NCBI GenBank assembly: GCA_033239005.1
Contig: BSQZ01000016.1
Span: 426,531 to 490,530, forward strand
Length of the DNA stretch: 64,000 nt
Origin: Lamellibrachia satsuma
Lineage: Eukaryota; Annelida; Polychaeta; Sabellida; Siboglinidae
Reading direction: 5' to 3'
Shown here: piece by piece, positions 1-9,923 of the stretch
Layout: each line of letters begins with the position of its first letter
How positions within the stretch are numbered: position 1 is the first letter of the stretch
Notes under the pieces: model-generated
Seen by the model: the letters and a program-made list of their open reading frames with translations, nothing else
The model's database searches: none
Told to the model about the DNA's origin: nothing
Made by a program: the position numbers and the translations under genes

Positions 1-49
1 GAAACATACATCTGGGTAGAGTTCGATTTACCTGGTTGTCAGTGACTAG

Positions 50-444
50 AACAGGGTCAGCTTGACCAATTTTGTTTATGCCTGCGTATATGTCTCGTCA
101 TGCAAACAACTGTGTCCAACTGTTCACAACGTCATGCGCCTTTTCTGCGATTGTCCCAAGTTACGTAGTACAAGGGCAAAGAACAGGGTCAGCTTGAGCA
201 ATTTTTTTTATGCCTGCGTATATGTCTCGTCATGCAAACAACTGTGTCCAACTGTTCACAACGTCATGCGTCTTTTCTGCGATTGTCCCAAGTTACGTAG
301 TACAAGGGCAAAGAACAGGGTCAGCTTGACCAATTTTTTTATGCCTGCGTATATGTCTCGTCATGCAAACAACTGTGTCCAACTGTTCACAACGTCATGC
401 GTCTTTTCTGCGATTGTCCCAAGTTACGTAGTACAAGGGCAAAG
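50..444 (+). repeat. 132-bp tandem repeat, three copies
   Basis: Units begin at 50, 182 and 314 (aacagggtcagcttga) and end agttacgtagtacaagggc. Copies are nearly identical, so duplication is recent. It lies in the intron just before the first Ig exon of the window. Confidence 0.9.
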
Positions 445-531
445 TGTCGCTAAACGTTATTATTACTGCCAGTATTACCTCGCAATTTCGATAGTTGCAT
501 TCCAAGAAGCCATCAACTTATTGAATGACAG

Positions 532-563
532 CAGAAATATCCATCCATGGATGGATATTTCTG
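532..563. repeat. 32-bp perfect palindrome
   Basis: It reads cagaaatatccatcca then its exact reverse complement, centred between 547 and 548. No spacer. Confidence 0.9.
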
Positions 564-658
564 TGATATTGTTGTGCATCCTGAAATTTGGAAATGTTGT
601 TATCGTGAAAGTCACTGGTATTTTCGCTAGTAATAATAAAGCTTTCAACCACCGACAG

Positions 659-858
659 TGAGGCAGCACGACCACAAGATCACGGTGGGGACACAGACGT
701 ATACAACTTGCGAAGACGCGAAAGAAGAACTTGATGACAGCTCTGCTGGTAGCAACGTCGAAGTAATTTGTTCGGTGACGTCACGCCCGAAAAGCGCTCT
801 AACGTGGACATCGAGCCAGCCAGACCGAAGTGGCGGTCTGCTTACGCTATTGGCAACG
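659..858 (+). CDS. Ig gene, domain 1 first-half exon
   Basis: 200 bp, phase 1 in, phase 0 out. The acceptor is ccgacag with a weak pyrimidine tract; the donor is ACG/gtaaat. The exon carries the first Ig cysteine (EVICSV), SRP and the core Trp (LTWTSS). Confidence 0.62.
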
Positions 859-2197
859 GTAAATTCGACGGGATTGGCGAACTTTGCGGAAAATGTGTTG
901 TGTGAATTTCGAACGGATATTTGACACAGAGTTTTTGCTGTTGAGAGCCACGCCCAAAATCTCAACTGCATCGGATTCTGTTTGCTTTGGTAAAATCCTC
1001 TGTAATGTGATGGTATATCATTGTTTTACGTGTTATTCTATTAGATTACTGTATCTGCACGAAACCTTCATTTAAATACCGATTCATACCTTTATGGCAT
1101 CTATGGCCCTTATCTGCGCTCTCATTTTGATATACCTAATTTTTATATATCTCTGTTTACACGCACTCACGAACGCACGCACGCGCGCACACTCACGCAC
1201 ATATTCTTCAGTTGTATAATTGGATTATCTTTCTGAAGTGGGAGGACGGTGTGATTGGTGGGATAGGGAGTGGAGTGGAGAACGAGATCGAGAGATGGGG
1301 GGGGAGACGAGTGGTGAAAAAACGGCAACAGTGAAAGAAGAAGAAAACAAAATCGGCAACCAGCAATAATTGGAACATACAACCACGTAAACATCTTTAC
1401 AAACACACTGACTAAACGGTTCGACGAATATAAGATGAATTTTAGGACGTGTTTCATCGTGCAACAGAACATGATATGTCACGCAATGTTCCGTCAGAGG
1501 TGCGGCGATTCGAGGAGCCACGTCGAACAGTTCACTTGCACGCGCACAATCAAGATGAAGAAAGAACTCTTCGAACAGGCTCAGATCAATATGACCTGCC
1601 GAGGGGAAATTACAGGCGACACCAGCCACGCTTGCGTGAATGTCGTCCTCACAGATTTCGGTTAGTGCAAATGATTTGCCTGTCGTTGAATGTACGTGCG
1701 TTAACGTTGGCCAACGATACGACGCATTATTGGCACGAAGTACGGAATAAGAATGTCTTAACTAACTTCAAACGGGTCAGTGTGCGTGAAACATGTAGAC
1801 GTGAACGAATGTTGGAAACACATTTTAATAATTCACCAATGAATGTTGCAGGATGAGAACGTACAAATACAACCCACTTTTAACTTACATCAGAGTAATG
1901 CTCCTTTCATAGATGTTTATATAAGTTTCAATTATGGGATTATGCGCTCTCCCATAAGCCTGACTACCCTATTCACCACATGCTGGGAGAAAGGAGTTGT
2001 ACCCCTAAGAACTCTGTCACACAGTGATCATCACACTGTATAAAACAAGGGAAGAATCTGAACACAACAACTACACAGGCGTCACACACCTGACAGTGGC
2101 AGGGACAATTTTGGTCCACCCTCTACTAAATAGGCCAGCTTAAAAAACAAATTGTAGGAGCAGGACTTCCCAAAATAGGAAATTTTCCACCTCTGAA

Positions 2198-2250
<53 letters not shown>

Positions 2251-5200
2251 CAACAATAAATAGGAGGATATTGAGCGGAGATCAAATATAAATTTTACTT
2301 GTTATGCAAATAGTGATACAAGTATGTTTAGACGTTAGCAATAGAAGTGTGCAAATTGGATATTAGTAAGTATTCGTTTCACAGAAAACAATAAAAGCAT
2401 GGAACAAATTGTCTACTGATTGTGTAAATTAGTGCATGGTGAATACGTTTAAAAACAAATTCGGGTGTTTTACTTTGGGCGGCAAACATGTTAAATCTTA
2501 CTAAACGATGTTAAAATGTTATGTTTTGGTTAACCACAGTAAAAACGCATTCGCATGTCGCCTCAGTGATGTGTAACAACAACAGCCGGATGTGTAACAA
2601 CACCCAGGTATTGGCGTTAACGAAGTACGGTAGACACGGACCTGCAGATGTTGACGTCAATTGTACGGTGACGTCACGCCCGTTCAGCCTAATCACTTGG
2701 ACTTCAACTCCTGTCGACACAAGCGGACGCCTTCTTACAGAGCTAAACAAGGTGGCGTGGCGTGGCGTGGCGTGGCGTGGCGTGGCGTGGCGTGGCGTGG
2801 CGTGGCGTGGCGTGGCGTGGCGTGGCGTGGCGTGGCGTGGCGTGGCGTGGCGTGGCGTGGCGTGGCGTGGCGTGGCGTGGCGTGGCGTGGCGTGGCGTGG
2901 CGTGGCGTGGCGTGGCGTGGCGTGGCGTGGCGTGGCGTGGCGTGGCGTGGCGTGGCGTGGCGTGGCGTGGCGTGGCGTGGCGTGGCGTGGCGTGGCGTGG
3001 CGTGGCGTGGCGTGGCGTGGCGTGGCGTGGCGTGGCGTGGCGTGGCGTGGCGTGGCGTGGCGTGGCGTGGCGTGGCGTGGCGTGGCGCGGCGCGGCGCGG
3101 CGTGGCGTGATATGGCTTAGGTGCCCGTTATAGCTTATCCATTGTATTTGTGTAAGTCATGATATATTTTCAAGAGTCCCAGGATTGATCAAATAGCGTC
3201 TTAAAATGGTTTACCGTTTACTCTGGTCTTGGAGGCTGTTAAAGTCGTTGACCATCCTTGTACTGAATGTGTGACAAGGAAGTCGTTTATGGCTCATTCT
3301 AGTCAGTTTTAGTGAGCGCGTGGCTGTGTTTTTGTTATTTAAAACAATTGTTTTTTATGTATATACGCCACTGCGCTGCTCTCGTTCAACTGGCATTATA
3401 TAACGATGCTTTCTGTAGATATGCGTTCAAGTGAGCGGAGTCGGAGTGTTCAAGTGCACCAATATCGTTCGTGTGGACATCTCGATCTTGACTCACAGTC
3501 GGACTACGGTGAACTGCAGGGCGAGGCGCAACGACAGTAGACAGACCAACGAAAGCAGTGTCCAACTCGTCATGACAGATTTTGGTTAGTATTCAGCCGA
3601 TATTCTTAAAGTAAAACGCAAACATAAATGGGATTAAGGGGTCGCGCACCAGGGCAGAACACAGAGGAGAGGGAGGGAGGGAGGGAGTGAGGGAGAGATG
3701 GGGGAGAGAGTGGGGGAGAGGGAGAGATGGTGAGAGGGTGAAAGGGAGAGGGGGAGGGAAGGAGACAGGGGTGAGTTAGTGAGTGGGGAAGGAGGGAGGG
3801 ATAGAGAGATGGAGAGGTGGGGAGAGGAAGATATGGAGAGAGGGAGAGAGGGAGAGTGGGAGAGAGGGGGAGAATGAGAGAGGGATAGTGGGAGAGAAGG
3901 AGATAGGGAAAGAGGGAGAGTGGGAGAGAGAGGGAGATATGCAGAGAGACGTAGAGAGGGAGATAGGGAGAATGGGAGAGATTAATACAGGCAGCCAGTG
4001 AAGAATACACAACATAGCGCTATCACTCCGTGAGCGGCGTAGGATCAATCTAGCGGCCGAACTGTGCATTCTCTGAAGTCGAGCGACGTTGTTAACAGTA
4101 GCGCCGTATAGAAGCGTATTGCAATAGTCAAGCCGCGATGTAATAATGACATTGACGACACGCTCCTTAGTCGTTGTTGGGAGATAACGGCTCATTTGAT
4201 TAATATGGCGGAGGTGGAATGCGCACACACCGACGATGCTTGACACTTGTTTCTTAAAATCGAAGTGTCTATCTATGGTGACACCGAGGTTACGAACATG
4301 TCGTGAAGCAGTAATTGGAGTATCACCTACGCGTATTACACTGTCAACAACGAGCACCGCCGCCATCTTGGTTACCACGGGAAGATATTCCGTTTTATTG
4401 TCATTCATACACAGACAATCACTGTCTGACGACATCAAGGCAGTCCTCCATTCGTCGCAGAGTAGCACCCAATGTTGTTGCATTGGGATCAAAGTGACAA
4501 CACAACTGCAGATCATCCGCCTATTGATGAAAGCAAAGTCCATGCGCTCTGGTTATATCGTCGTTTGGTTGGACGTACAGCGAGAATAGCAATGGCCCAA
4601 GCACCTGCCGGACACCCGATGTCAAACATGTTGTGAGAGAGAGAGGGAGAGAGGGAAAGAGGGAGAGGTGGACAGGTGGAGAGAGGGGGAGATAGAGAGA
4701 GGGACGGTGGGGAAGGAAATGAGGGATGGAGGGAAGGAATGAGGGAGGGAGAGACGGAAAGAGGGCAGGGACTATGGAAGAGAGGGGGTTAGTGAGAGGA
4801 AGAAATAAAGAGAAACAGGGGTTTTAAAGACAAAACGACAAATGACAAACAAAACAACATGTCGTATGAATTATTCAGCTGGATCTTACTGGATATATCT
4901 CAGTGTGCATGAGTGTGCATGAGTATGCATGAGTGTGCATGAGTGTGCATGAGTGTGCATATATAAATATAAATGTAATAATTTGGAACAAACTACTCCG
5001 GACAATATTTCCACGTCTAATCCTCCTGCTCTCTGACACACAGCGCGTCTCTTCAACATCTCTATTGAGTTAGACGCGGGAACGTCCTACACACTTTGTG
5101 AAGACGTAAACGTCAACAAGACCAAACAAAACGTCATCGTCTTGTGCGAGGTCATCTCACGTCCTCAGGTGTGCAGTTTACTCGTCATTTCCACGAGTTC

Positions 5201-7020
5201 CATTGGTTTAGTACGACTTCTCTTCTTGCATTTCTGCCGAGCCACTGGTCGCGAATTTTTTTTATTTTGTGTTTTGAAACTTATTCACGTTATTTCATGT
5301 CCTCTAGTATTAGAACTAGAGGACATGAAATAACGTTAGCGTCGGAACTGGGTAGATATCGGAACATTCTTGCAGAGAACAATAAATGAATTAAACAAAT
5401 GGGTAGATATCGGAACATTCTCGCAGAGAACAATAAAAGAATGAAACAAATGGGTAGATATCAGAACATTCTCGCAGAAACGAATGAAACAAAATGCATA
5501 CACATTGTGTAAATGCTAGCTAGCATGAAAATGTTTAAAAACAAAACCGATAAATATCCCAGAAAGATATAGATGAAAAAATGTTGGACTCTCGATAAAC
5601 CAATGAGTTCCTTGCCATTTGGATGACTTCTCTTGGACGATAAACTTGTTAAAACTGTATCAGTGTTGTTAACTATTTTTACCACGCAGCCACGCATATC
5701 CTGGAGCGTCGGAACGACCAGTGAAACCGGAAAAACGAACTGTATCACTCTCGACAGAGATGTTTACAAATGCACCAGCAACGTGACAGTGGCTCTCCCC
5801 ACCCAGAGGACGAAAGTCAAGTGTAACGCTCTGTATGGCGAGAACCTCACAGCAAGTGCTTGCGTCGTGTTTCCTGGAGATGGTAACTTGGCTTTGACAA
5901 TGTTGAGAGCGTCGTGTATGTGTGCGCAAGACCGTAGCAGAAAGCTGGACAAATTATCATACAGTTCATTCACTCCGCGTAACATCTTCTTCTTCTTTTC
6001 CCCCTTGGTCCCTTGTGGGGTGGGAGCCATATCCCTTAATCCGTTTCGCCCTCTCAACGAATCGTCTCCACCCATCGCGATATCCTGCCATTCTCTCCAA
6101 CTCTGGGCTTTTCACCTCTGCCCTATCGAGATCTCTCTTAACGCTCTCTATCCCTTCATCTTAAGTTCGGTTTTTCGCTTCGCTCTCTGCCACCCTCTTC
6201 TGTTTCCCACGCTCTCTTTGTCAATCTTTCCTCATTCATTCTCTGTCTTGTTTCCTGCCCATCGCAATCTGCTCACCACTACCTTCATTCTGATGTGTTT
6301 CTTCGTGTCGATATCCTGTCTTAACCATGTCTCTCTGTCAGTGCAAGTGTTATCAACCCATATGCTGGTACAACGCAGGCTTCCAACACTTTTCCCGTTA
6401 GCTCAACTTTCCGGACTGCGCTTAACACGATTGCGCGTAACAGAATATATTGATTTGGACGGAACCATTCTTTATTCCCGCTGTGTGAAAATGCACCGTT
6501 TAAATGAATCAGCCGCTTAACAGTGTCATTGTTCTAGCGCAAAAGTGTCCTATATTAAGCTGAATACAGTAAAGTAAAATAAATCACAATGGCGAACACA
6601 GGCTACACGAGAACCTTCGTGATATCTGCGAGAATAATTACTTGACAGCTTGTTCATGCAAACTCGTTGCAGTGACGTCACAAACATATCGCAATGACGT
6701 CAAAACCACATCGCAATGATGTCACAAACATTCAAACGTATGCGCGTTAGCACGACCCACATGCGTAGTGTTATGCTTAGCCAATATATGTCGAACGGGT
6801 TGTGAATATTGTCTACATCAAACGACATAGCGAACAAAATCGCTCGTGTAACCCTGCCTTAACGTGCCACCAGTGACGATGTATGTACCGATGATTCCGG
6901 TTGCCTACTCACCATTATGTGCCTGTGTCTGCAGACGCGGACGTCGGCTCAACACTGACCTTCTCCATAGCTCTGGTCGCCTTCGCCGCAGTCGTCACCT
7001 CCTGCAGCCTTCGTCGGTGA
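659..7020 (+). CDS. Ig-domain type I membrane protein gene, 5' end outside window
   Basis: Six exons encode three immunoglobulin-like domains and a seventh a membrane anchor: 659-858, 1498-1660, 2567-2751, 3419-3584, 5044-5168, 5690-5882, 6935-7020. Each Ig domain is two exons joined in phase 0; domains are joined to each other and to the anchor in phase 1, the usual border phase for Ig modules. Each domain shows the Cys-Trp-Cys signature: EVICSV/LTWTSS/INMTCRG, DVNCTV/ITWTST/TVNCRA, VILCEV/ISWSVG/KVKCNA. First halves share T/I-SRP after the first Cys, and the first two second halves end in TDF. N-x-S/T sequons are frequent. The first exon has a phase-1 acceptor, so the signal peptide and probably more domains lie upstream. 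Likely a cell-surface adhesion or recognition protein; the exact family is not recognised. The exon structure is inferred by eye; the domain type is well supported. Confidence 0.72.
1498..1660 (+). CDS. Ig gene, domain 1 second-half exon
   Basis: 163 bp, phase 0 in, phase 1 out; donor TTCG/gttagt. The acceptor ccgtcag was chosen because it gives the same length as the equivalent half of domain 2. It holds the second Ig Cys in INMTCRG and ends VVLTDF. The frame stays open upstream to 1435, so an earlier acceptor is possible. Confidence 0.58.
2310..2520 (+). mobile_element. CR1-like LINE 3'-end fragment
   Basis: A degenerate match to 28880-29125: ttcacagaaaacaataaaag, aaattgtctactgattgtgt, gtttaaaaacaaattcgg and ttaaatcttactaaacg correspond to the end of ORF2 and the 3' tail. 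Confidence 0.55.
2567..2751 (+). CDS. Ig gene, domain 2 first-half exon
   Basis: 185 bp, phase 1 in (cgcctcag/TG), phase 0 out (AACAAG/gtggcg). It contains DVNCTV, SRP and ITWTST. The donor is the first repeat of a very long GGCGT array that fills the start of the intron. Confidence 0.66.
2752..3112 (+). repeat. (GTGGC)n pentanucleotide array, about 71 units
   Basis: An almost pure GGCGT array from the first intron base to about 3112, with CGCGG variants at the end. All three frames are open but it is intronic. Strongly G-rich on the plus strand. Confidence 0.92.
3419..3584 (+). CDS. Ig gene, domain 2 second-half exon
   Basis: 166 bp, phase 0 in (ctttctgtag/ATA), phase 1 out (TTTTG/gttagt). 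It contains FKCTN and the second Ig Cys in TVNCRA, then ends QLVMTDF like domain 1. It is too short and lacks an ATG, so it is easily missed by ORF finders. Confidence 0.66.
3655..3985 (+). repeat. GGGAGA purine tract
   Basis: Almost pure purine strand made of gagg/gaga words, flanking the antisense LINE fragment on its 3' side. A similar tract follows at 4636-4800. Possibly triplex-forming; no coding. Confidence 0.8.
3990..4625 (-). mobile_element. second LINE family, RT 3' fragment (L2/CR1-group type)
   Basis: Reading on the minus strand: [18 protein letters not shown], then [48 protein letters not shown], and [13 protein letters not shown] to ILHWLPV. These are the downstream RT and thumb motifs of CR1/L2-group LINEs and differ from the other LINE here. 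It is broken by frameshifts and sits inside the Ig gene, antisense, flanked by GA-rich low-complexity sequence. Confidence 0.72.
4636..4810 (+). repeat. GA-rich purine tract
   Basis: The second purine-rich tract, on the other side of the LINE fragment; gagagagggagagagggaaa and related words. Confidence 0.75.
4910..4962 (+). repeat. 10-bp tandem repeat (atgagtgtgc)
   Basis: Five to six units, one with a T-to-A change. Confidence 0.8.
5044..5168 (+). CDS. Ig gene, domain 3 first-half exon
   Basis: 125 bp, phase 1 in (ctctgacacacag, good pyrimidine tract), phase 0 out (CCTCAG/gtgtgc). It has YTLCEDV and [11 protein letters not shown]. The exon ends earlier than in domains 1 and 2, before the Trp, which lies in the next exon. 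Confidence 0.64.
5287..5665 (+). mobile_element. CR1-like LINE 3'-end fragment with rearrangement
   Basis: actagaggacatgaaataac, agagaacaataaatgaatt and ttggactctcgataaaccaa match the LINE end. The copy carries an inverted duplication at its left edge and three 51-bp tandem units (5350-5495). It lies in the Ig gene intron. Confidence 0.6.
5690..5882 (+). CDS. Ig gene, domain 3 second-half exon
   Basis: 193 bp, phase 0 in (ctatttttaccacgcag), phase 1 out (GATG/gtaact). It contains ISWSVG, YKCTSN and the second Ig Cys (KVKCNA), and ends VVFPGD. The phase-1 end plus AC of the next exon rebuilds an Asp codon. Confidence 0.66.
5883..6934 (+). other. Ig gene intron before the transmembrane exon
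   Basis: Pyrimidine-rich first part (5990-6330), then AT-rich sequence and three closely spaced CRE-like sites at 6670-6730. The open frame across 5633-6520 includes the exon but is otherwise intronic. Confidence 0.45.
6665..6730 (+). repeat. three tandem CRE-like units (TGACGTCA)
   Basis: gcagtgacgtcacaaacat, cgcaatgacgtcaaaacca and cgcaatgatgtcacaaaca: about 22-bp units each with a CREB/ATF-type palindrome or a one-base variant. Confidence 0.6.
6935..7020 (+). CDS. Ig gene, transmembrane exon
   Basis: The acceptor is tgtgtctgcag/AC in phase 1. It encodes [18 protein letters not shown] followed by VVTSCSLRR and TGA at 7018-7020: a hydrophobic helix of about 20 residues, then basic residues, as expected for a type I anchor. 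CG/gtgacc just before the stop could act as a donor to a tail exon, so the stop may not be the true end. Confidence 0.6.
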
Positions 7021-7220
7021 CCTACAAGTACAACGCACAATTATCCCTCTTTTTATGTTGTGGTATCTCTGTATATCAACAAAACAATAAAGTGACCCTT
7101 TAGAAGGGCGTGCTTGCGGTAAAGCAACAACACAAATATGGAATATATAATGTCTTGTATCGCGGCCAGTAGACCTGCCGACCAAATTAAACAAGACGTT
7201 GTAAGCGTAAAACAACAAGA

Positions 7221-7269
7221 CTCCACCCAGTTCGGTACATTACCTCAGCACACGGACATGTGCATTCCA
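7221..7269 (+). repeat. 49-bp exact duplicate, copy 1
   Basis: ctccacccagttcggtacat to catgtgcattcca is identical to 8469-8517. It is followed directly by a GCGT array. Copy 2 is inside the possible tail exon; this copy is probably non-functional. Confidence 0.9.
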
Positions 7270-7270
<1 letters not shown>

Positions 7271-7349
<79 letters not shown>

Positions 7350-7350
7350 T
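7271..7350 (+). repeat. (GCGT)n microsatellite, about 20 units
   Basis: A pure tetranucleotide run right after the 49-bp duplicate. Confidence 0.92.
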
Positions 7351-7423
7351 CAGAAAACATGTTTATATGGAATTGTCCGATATGCTTGTATACTATGTTC
7401 ACCAGAACAATAAATTCATAGTA

Positions 7424-7596
<173 letters not shown>

Positions 7597-8096
7597 GCTG
7601 AAATTAAGCAAAGCTAAAAGGTAACATTGAAATGCGAGAAAAAGATTAATATTTTGAAACCACCTGTCCGACGAATCTCTTTACAGTTAGCTTGGGTGTA
7701 TCTTAAGCCAAACATATGATCGTGTTCTAGTCGTGATTTTCTTCGTAAACACAACACTATCATTGTTAATCAACAGCAGCCACGAGCGGTCGTAACATTA
7801 GAACCGCTAGATTCATTGCCCTGTCCTGGTATGCCCCGGGTAATCGCCCATATAACTACTTCAGTGCCACGAAGAGTCGGTCGTTGCACAAGACGCAGCC
7901 GCTGCAGCGTGGTTTACCAATTACGTGGTCATTGCTGCTCATCGCAGTGAATATGTATACGAGAGATAATTGCAGGTAACTAATTTGGTCCATGTAGGCG
8001 GTTGATTGGATACGAGACCTGGATGATTACACTCAAACGTCTTGCGGACGGCTTTTCTAAGATTTTAGACGGAGTTTTTGTTGGAGTGAAAGGATT

Positions 8097-8222
8097 TGAG
8101 TGAGTGAGTGAGTGAGTGAGTGAGTGAGTGAGTGAGTGTATGAGTGAATGAGTGAGGGTGTGAGCGTGCATGCGTGCGTACGTGCGTGCGTGGCGCGTGC
8201 GTGCGTGCGTGCGTGCGTGCGT
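8097..8222 (+). repeat. (GAGT)n followed by (GCGT)n
   Basis: gagt units to about 8150, then a gcgt/gtgc array to about 8222. Confidence 0.88.
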
Positions 8223-8317
8223 GAATAAATAAAGGATTGATCGGATGCGAGAACGAGTCAGTCATTTTATGACTGGGTTAGTCAGTGATGTACTCAAGCC
8301 GTCTAACTACTCTACAG

Positions 8318-8650
8318 GATGTAACATGTCACATGACACACATAGAGCCACAACTTGGCCGCTGTCCCGAAACCGATGTCAGTGCAGCGAGTGTGACCGT
8401 TCCTAGTGTGCGACCATATCTACCTACGCTCTTTAATCAATCCCGCTTCGGCGGCAGACCACGCGACGCTCCACCCAGTTCGGTACATTACCTCAGCACA
8501 CGGACATGTGCATTCCACGGAGGCAGTTCGGTGTTTCTCGAAGATGCTGCACAGGCAATGGAGCAGTCGGTAAGTGATGCGACAATGCAACGTACGACAT
8601 CGTTTCTAGACAACGACGGAGTTAGCACGACAGAGACTTTCGAAAGGTAA
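8318..8650 (+). CDS. possible cytoplasmic-tail exon (or separate short gene)
   Basis: An open frame follows the acceptor aactactctacag, starts DVTCHMTHIEPQLG and runs to TAA at 8648-8650 with end TSFLDNDGVSTTETFER. The composition is polar, Ser/Thr- and Pro-rich, without a membrane segment, fitting a cytoplasmic tail. An ideal donor, CAGTCG/gtaagt at 8570, would instead end it in phase 0 after 84 codons. Its phase (0) does not match the phase-2 donor at the end of the transmembrane exon, so either another exon lies between or it belongs elsewhere. A 49-bp piece of it is copied exactly at 7221-7269. Confidence 0.33.
   Translation, partial: DVTCHMTHIEPQLGRCPETDVSAASVTVPSVRPYLPTLFNQSRFGGRPRDAPPSSVHYLSTRTCAFHGGSSVFLEDAAQAMEQSVSDATMQRTTSFLDNDGVSTTETFER
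8469..8517 (+). repeat. 49-bp exact duplicate, copy 2
   Basis: Identical to 7221-7269; here it is part of the open frame reading PPSSVHYLSTRTCAF. Confidence 0.9.
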
Positions 8651-9036
8651 ATGCATTTCTAGCGTAACGAAGACGGCTGTGCCAGCGTTATCAATACACT
8701 GTGTTTCGAATAATGTGGAAAAGTTAGCTTATTAGTATTGCGCATTCTGGGAGAACGACGCGTCTAACTGCTTTGGGCGTTATTGATAACATCATTGTGA
8801 ACTGGTCGAACGACGGGTGGATTTACTGTTCTCTTTTGCAAGTGGTGTGTCTTCCCTAAGAGAAACACAGAAACTACTTCAATGCATCTACAAACTAGAT
8901 ATTTGTGCCGACGCCATGATGGTTCCTAACACAACCGGCATATGAAATCAGACGTTCACTGCACCATCAACACGGAGGTCACCGGAAAGAAATAACTTGT
9001 ATAACATCTGATCGGCAAATCTCGCATCTCGACATC
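8651..9036. other. sequence upstream of the GPCR
   Basis: No repeat or ORF recognised. It should hold the GPCR promoter and 5' UTR; no TATA box stands out. Confidence 0.4.
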
Positions 9037-9365
9037 ATGAACCACACAAACGCCAACGACATCCGCAGCGCCAACTTCATGCCGGACCGAGGCCTGTCTC
9101 CTGTGAGAGTCTACACCGTGGGCGTCCTCTTGTCGGCTCTCACTGCGTGTACCATCGGCGGCAACCTCTTCGTTGTTGTCGCCTTCGCCGTGGACCGAAG
9201 CCTACGAACGTTCAACAACTGCTTCCTGCTGAGTCTGGCGCTGGCCGATCTGACGGTCGGTGTTTGCGTCATGCCTCTCAGTCTCGTCTACGACCTCAAT
9301 GGGCGATGGATGTTCGGTTATCGGATGTGTATCGTGTGGCAGTTTCTTGACGCTGTCTGCTGCAG
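9037..9365 (+). CDS. GPCR exon 1 (N-terminus to mid helix 3)
   Basis: 329 bp from ATG (context catcATGAAC) to donor TGCTGCAG/gtctgt, phase 2. It encodes helices 1, 2 and the start of helix 3 ([11 protein letters not shown]). An open frame continues into the GT repeat, but that extension is intron. Confidence 0.82.
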
Positions 9366-9412
9366 GTCTGTGAGTGGGTTTTGTCGTTGTGTTGCTCGTT
9401 TGCCGTCACGGT

Positions 9413-9478
<66 letters not shown>

Positions 9479-9874
9479 GTGTATGTGTGTTCGTGTGTGC
9501 GTGCGTGCGTGCGTGCGTGCGCGCGTGTTTGTGTGTGTGTGCGTGTGCTTGTGCGTGTGCTTGTGCGTGTGCGTGTGCGTGTGCGTGTGCGTGTGCGTGT
9601 GGTGTTGTGTAAATGCGTGTGCGTGTGCGTGTTCGTGTGCGTGTATGTGTGTGTGTGTGTGTGTGTGCGTGTGCATGCACGTGCGCGTGCGCGTGCGCGT
9701 GCGCGTGCGTGCGTGTTTTTATGTGCGTTTGTGCGGCGTGCGTGTATGCGCGCGCTTGTGTGTTTGTGTGTGTTTGTGACAGTTTTGTTGTAACATATTT
9801 ATAATAACGTTTGCCAAAATTAATAATGTGCAACTCGTAATTATAGCCGCCGACACTGACGACACCGACATCGA

Positions 9875-9923
<49 letters not shown>

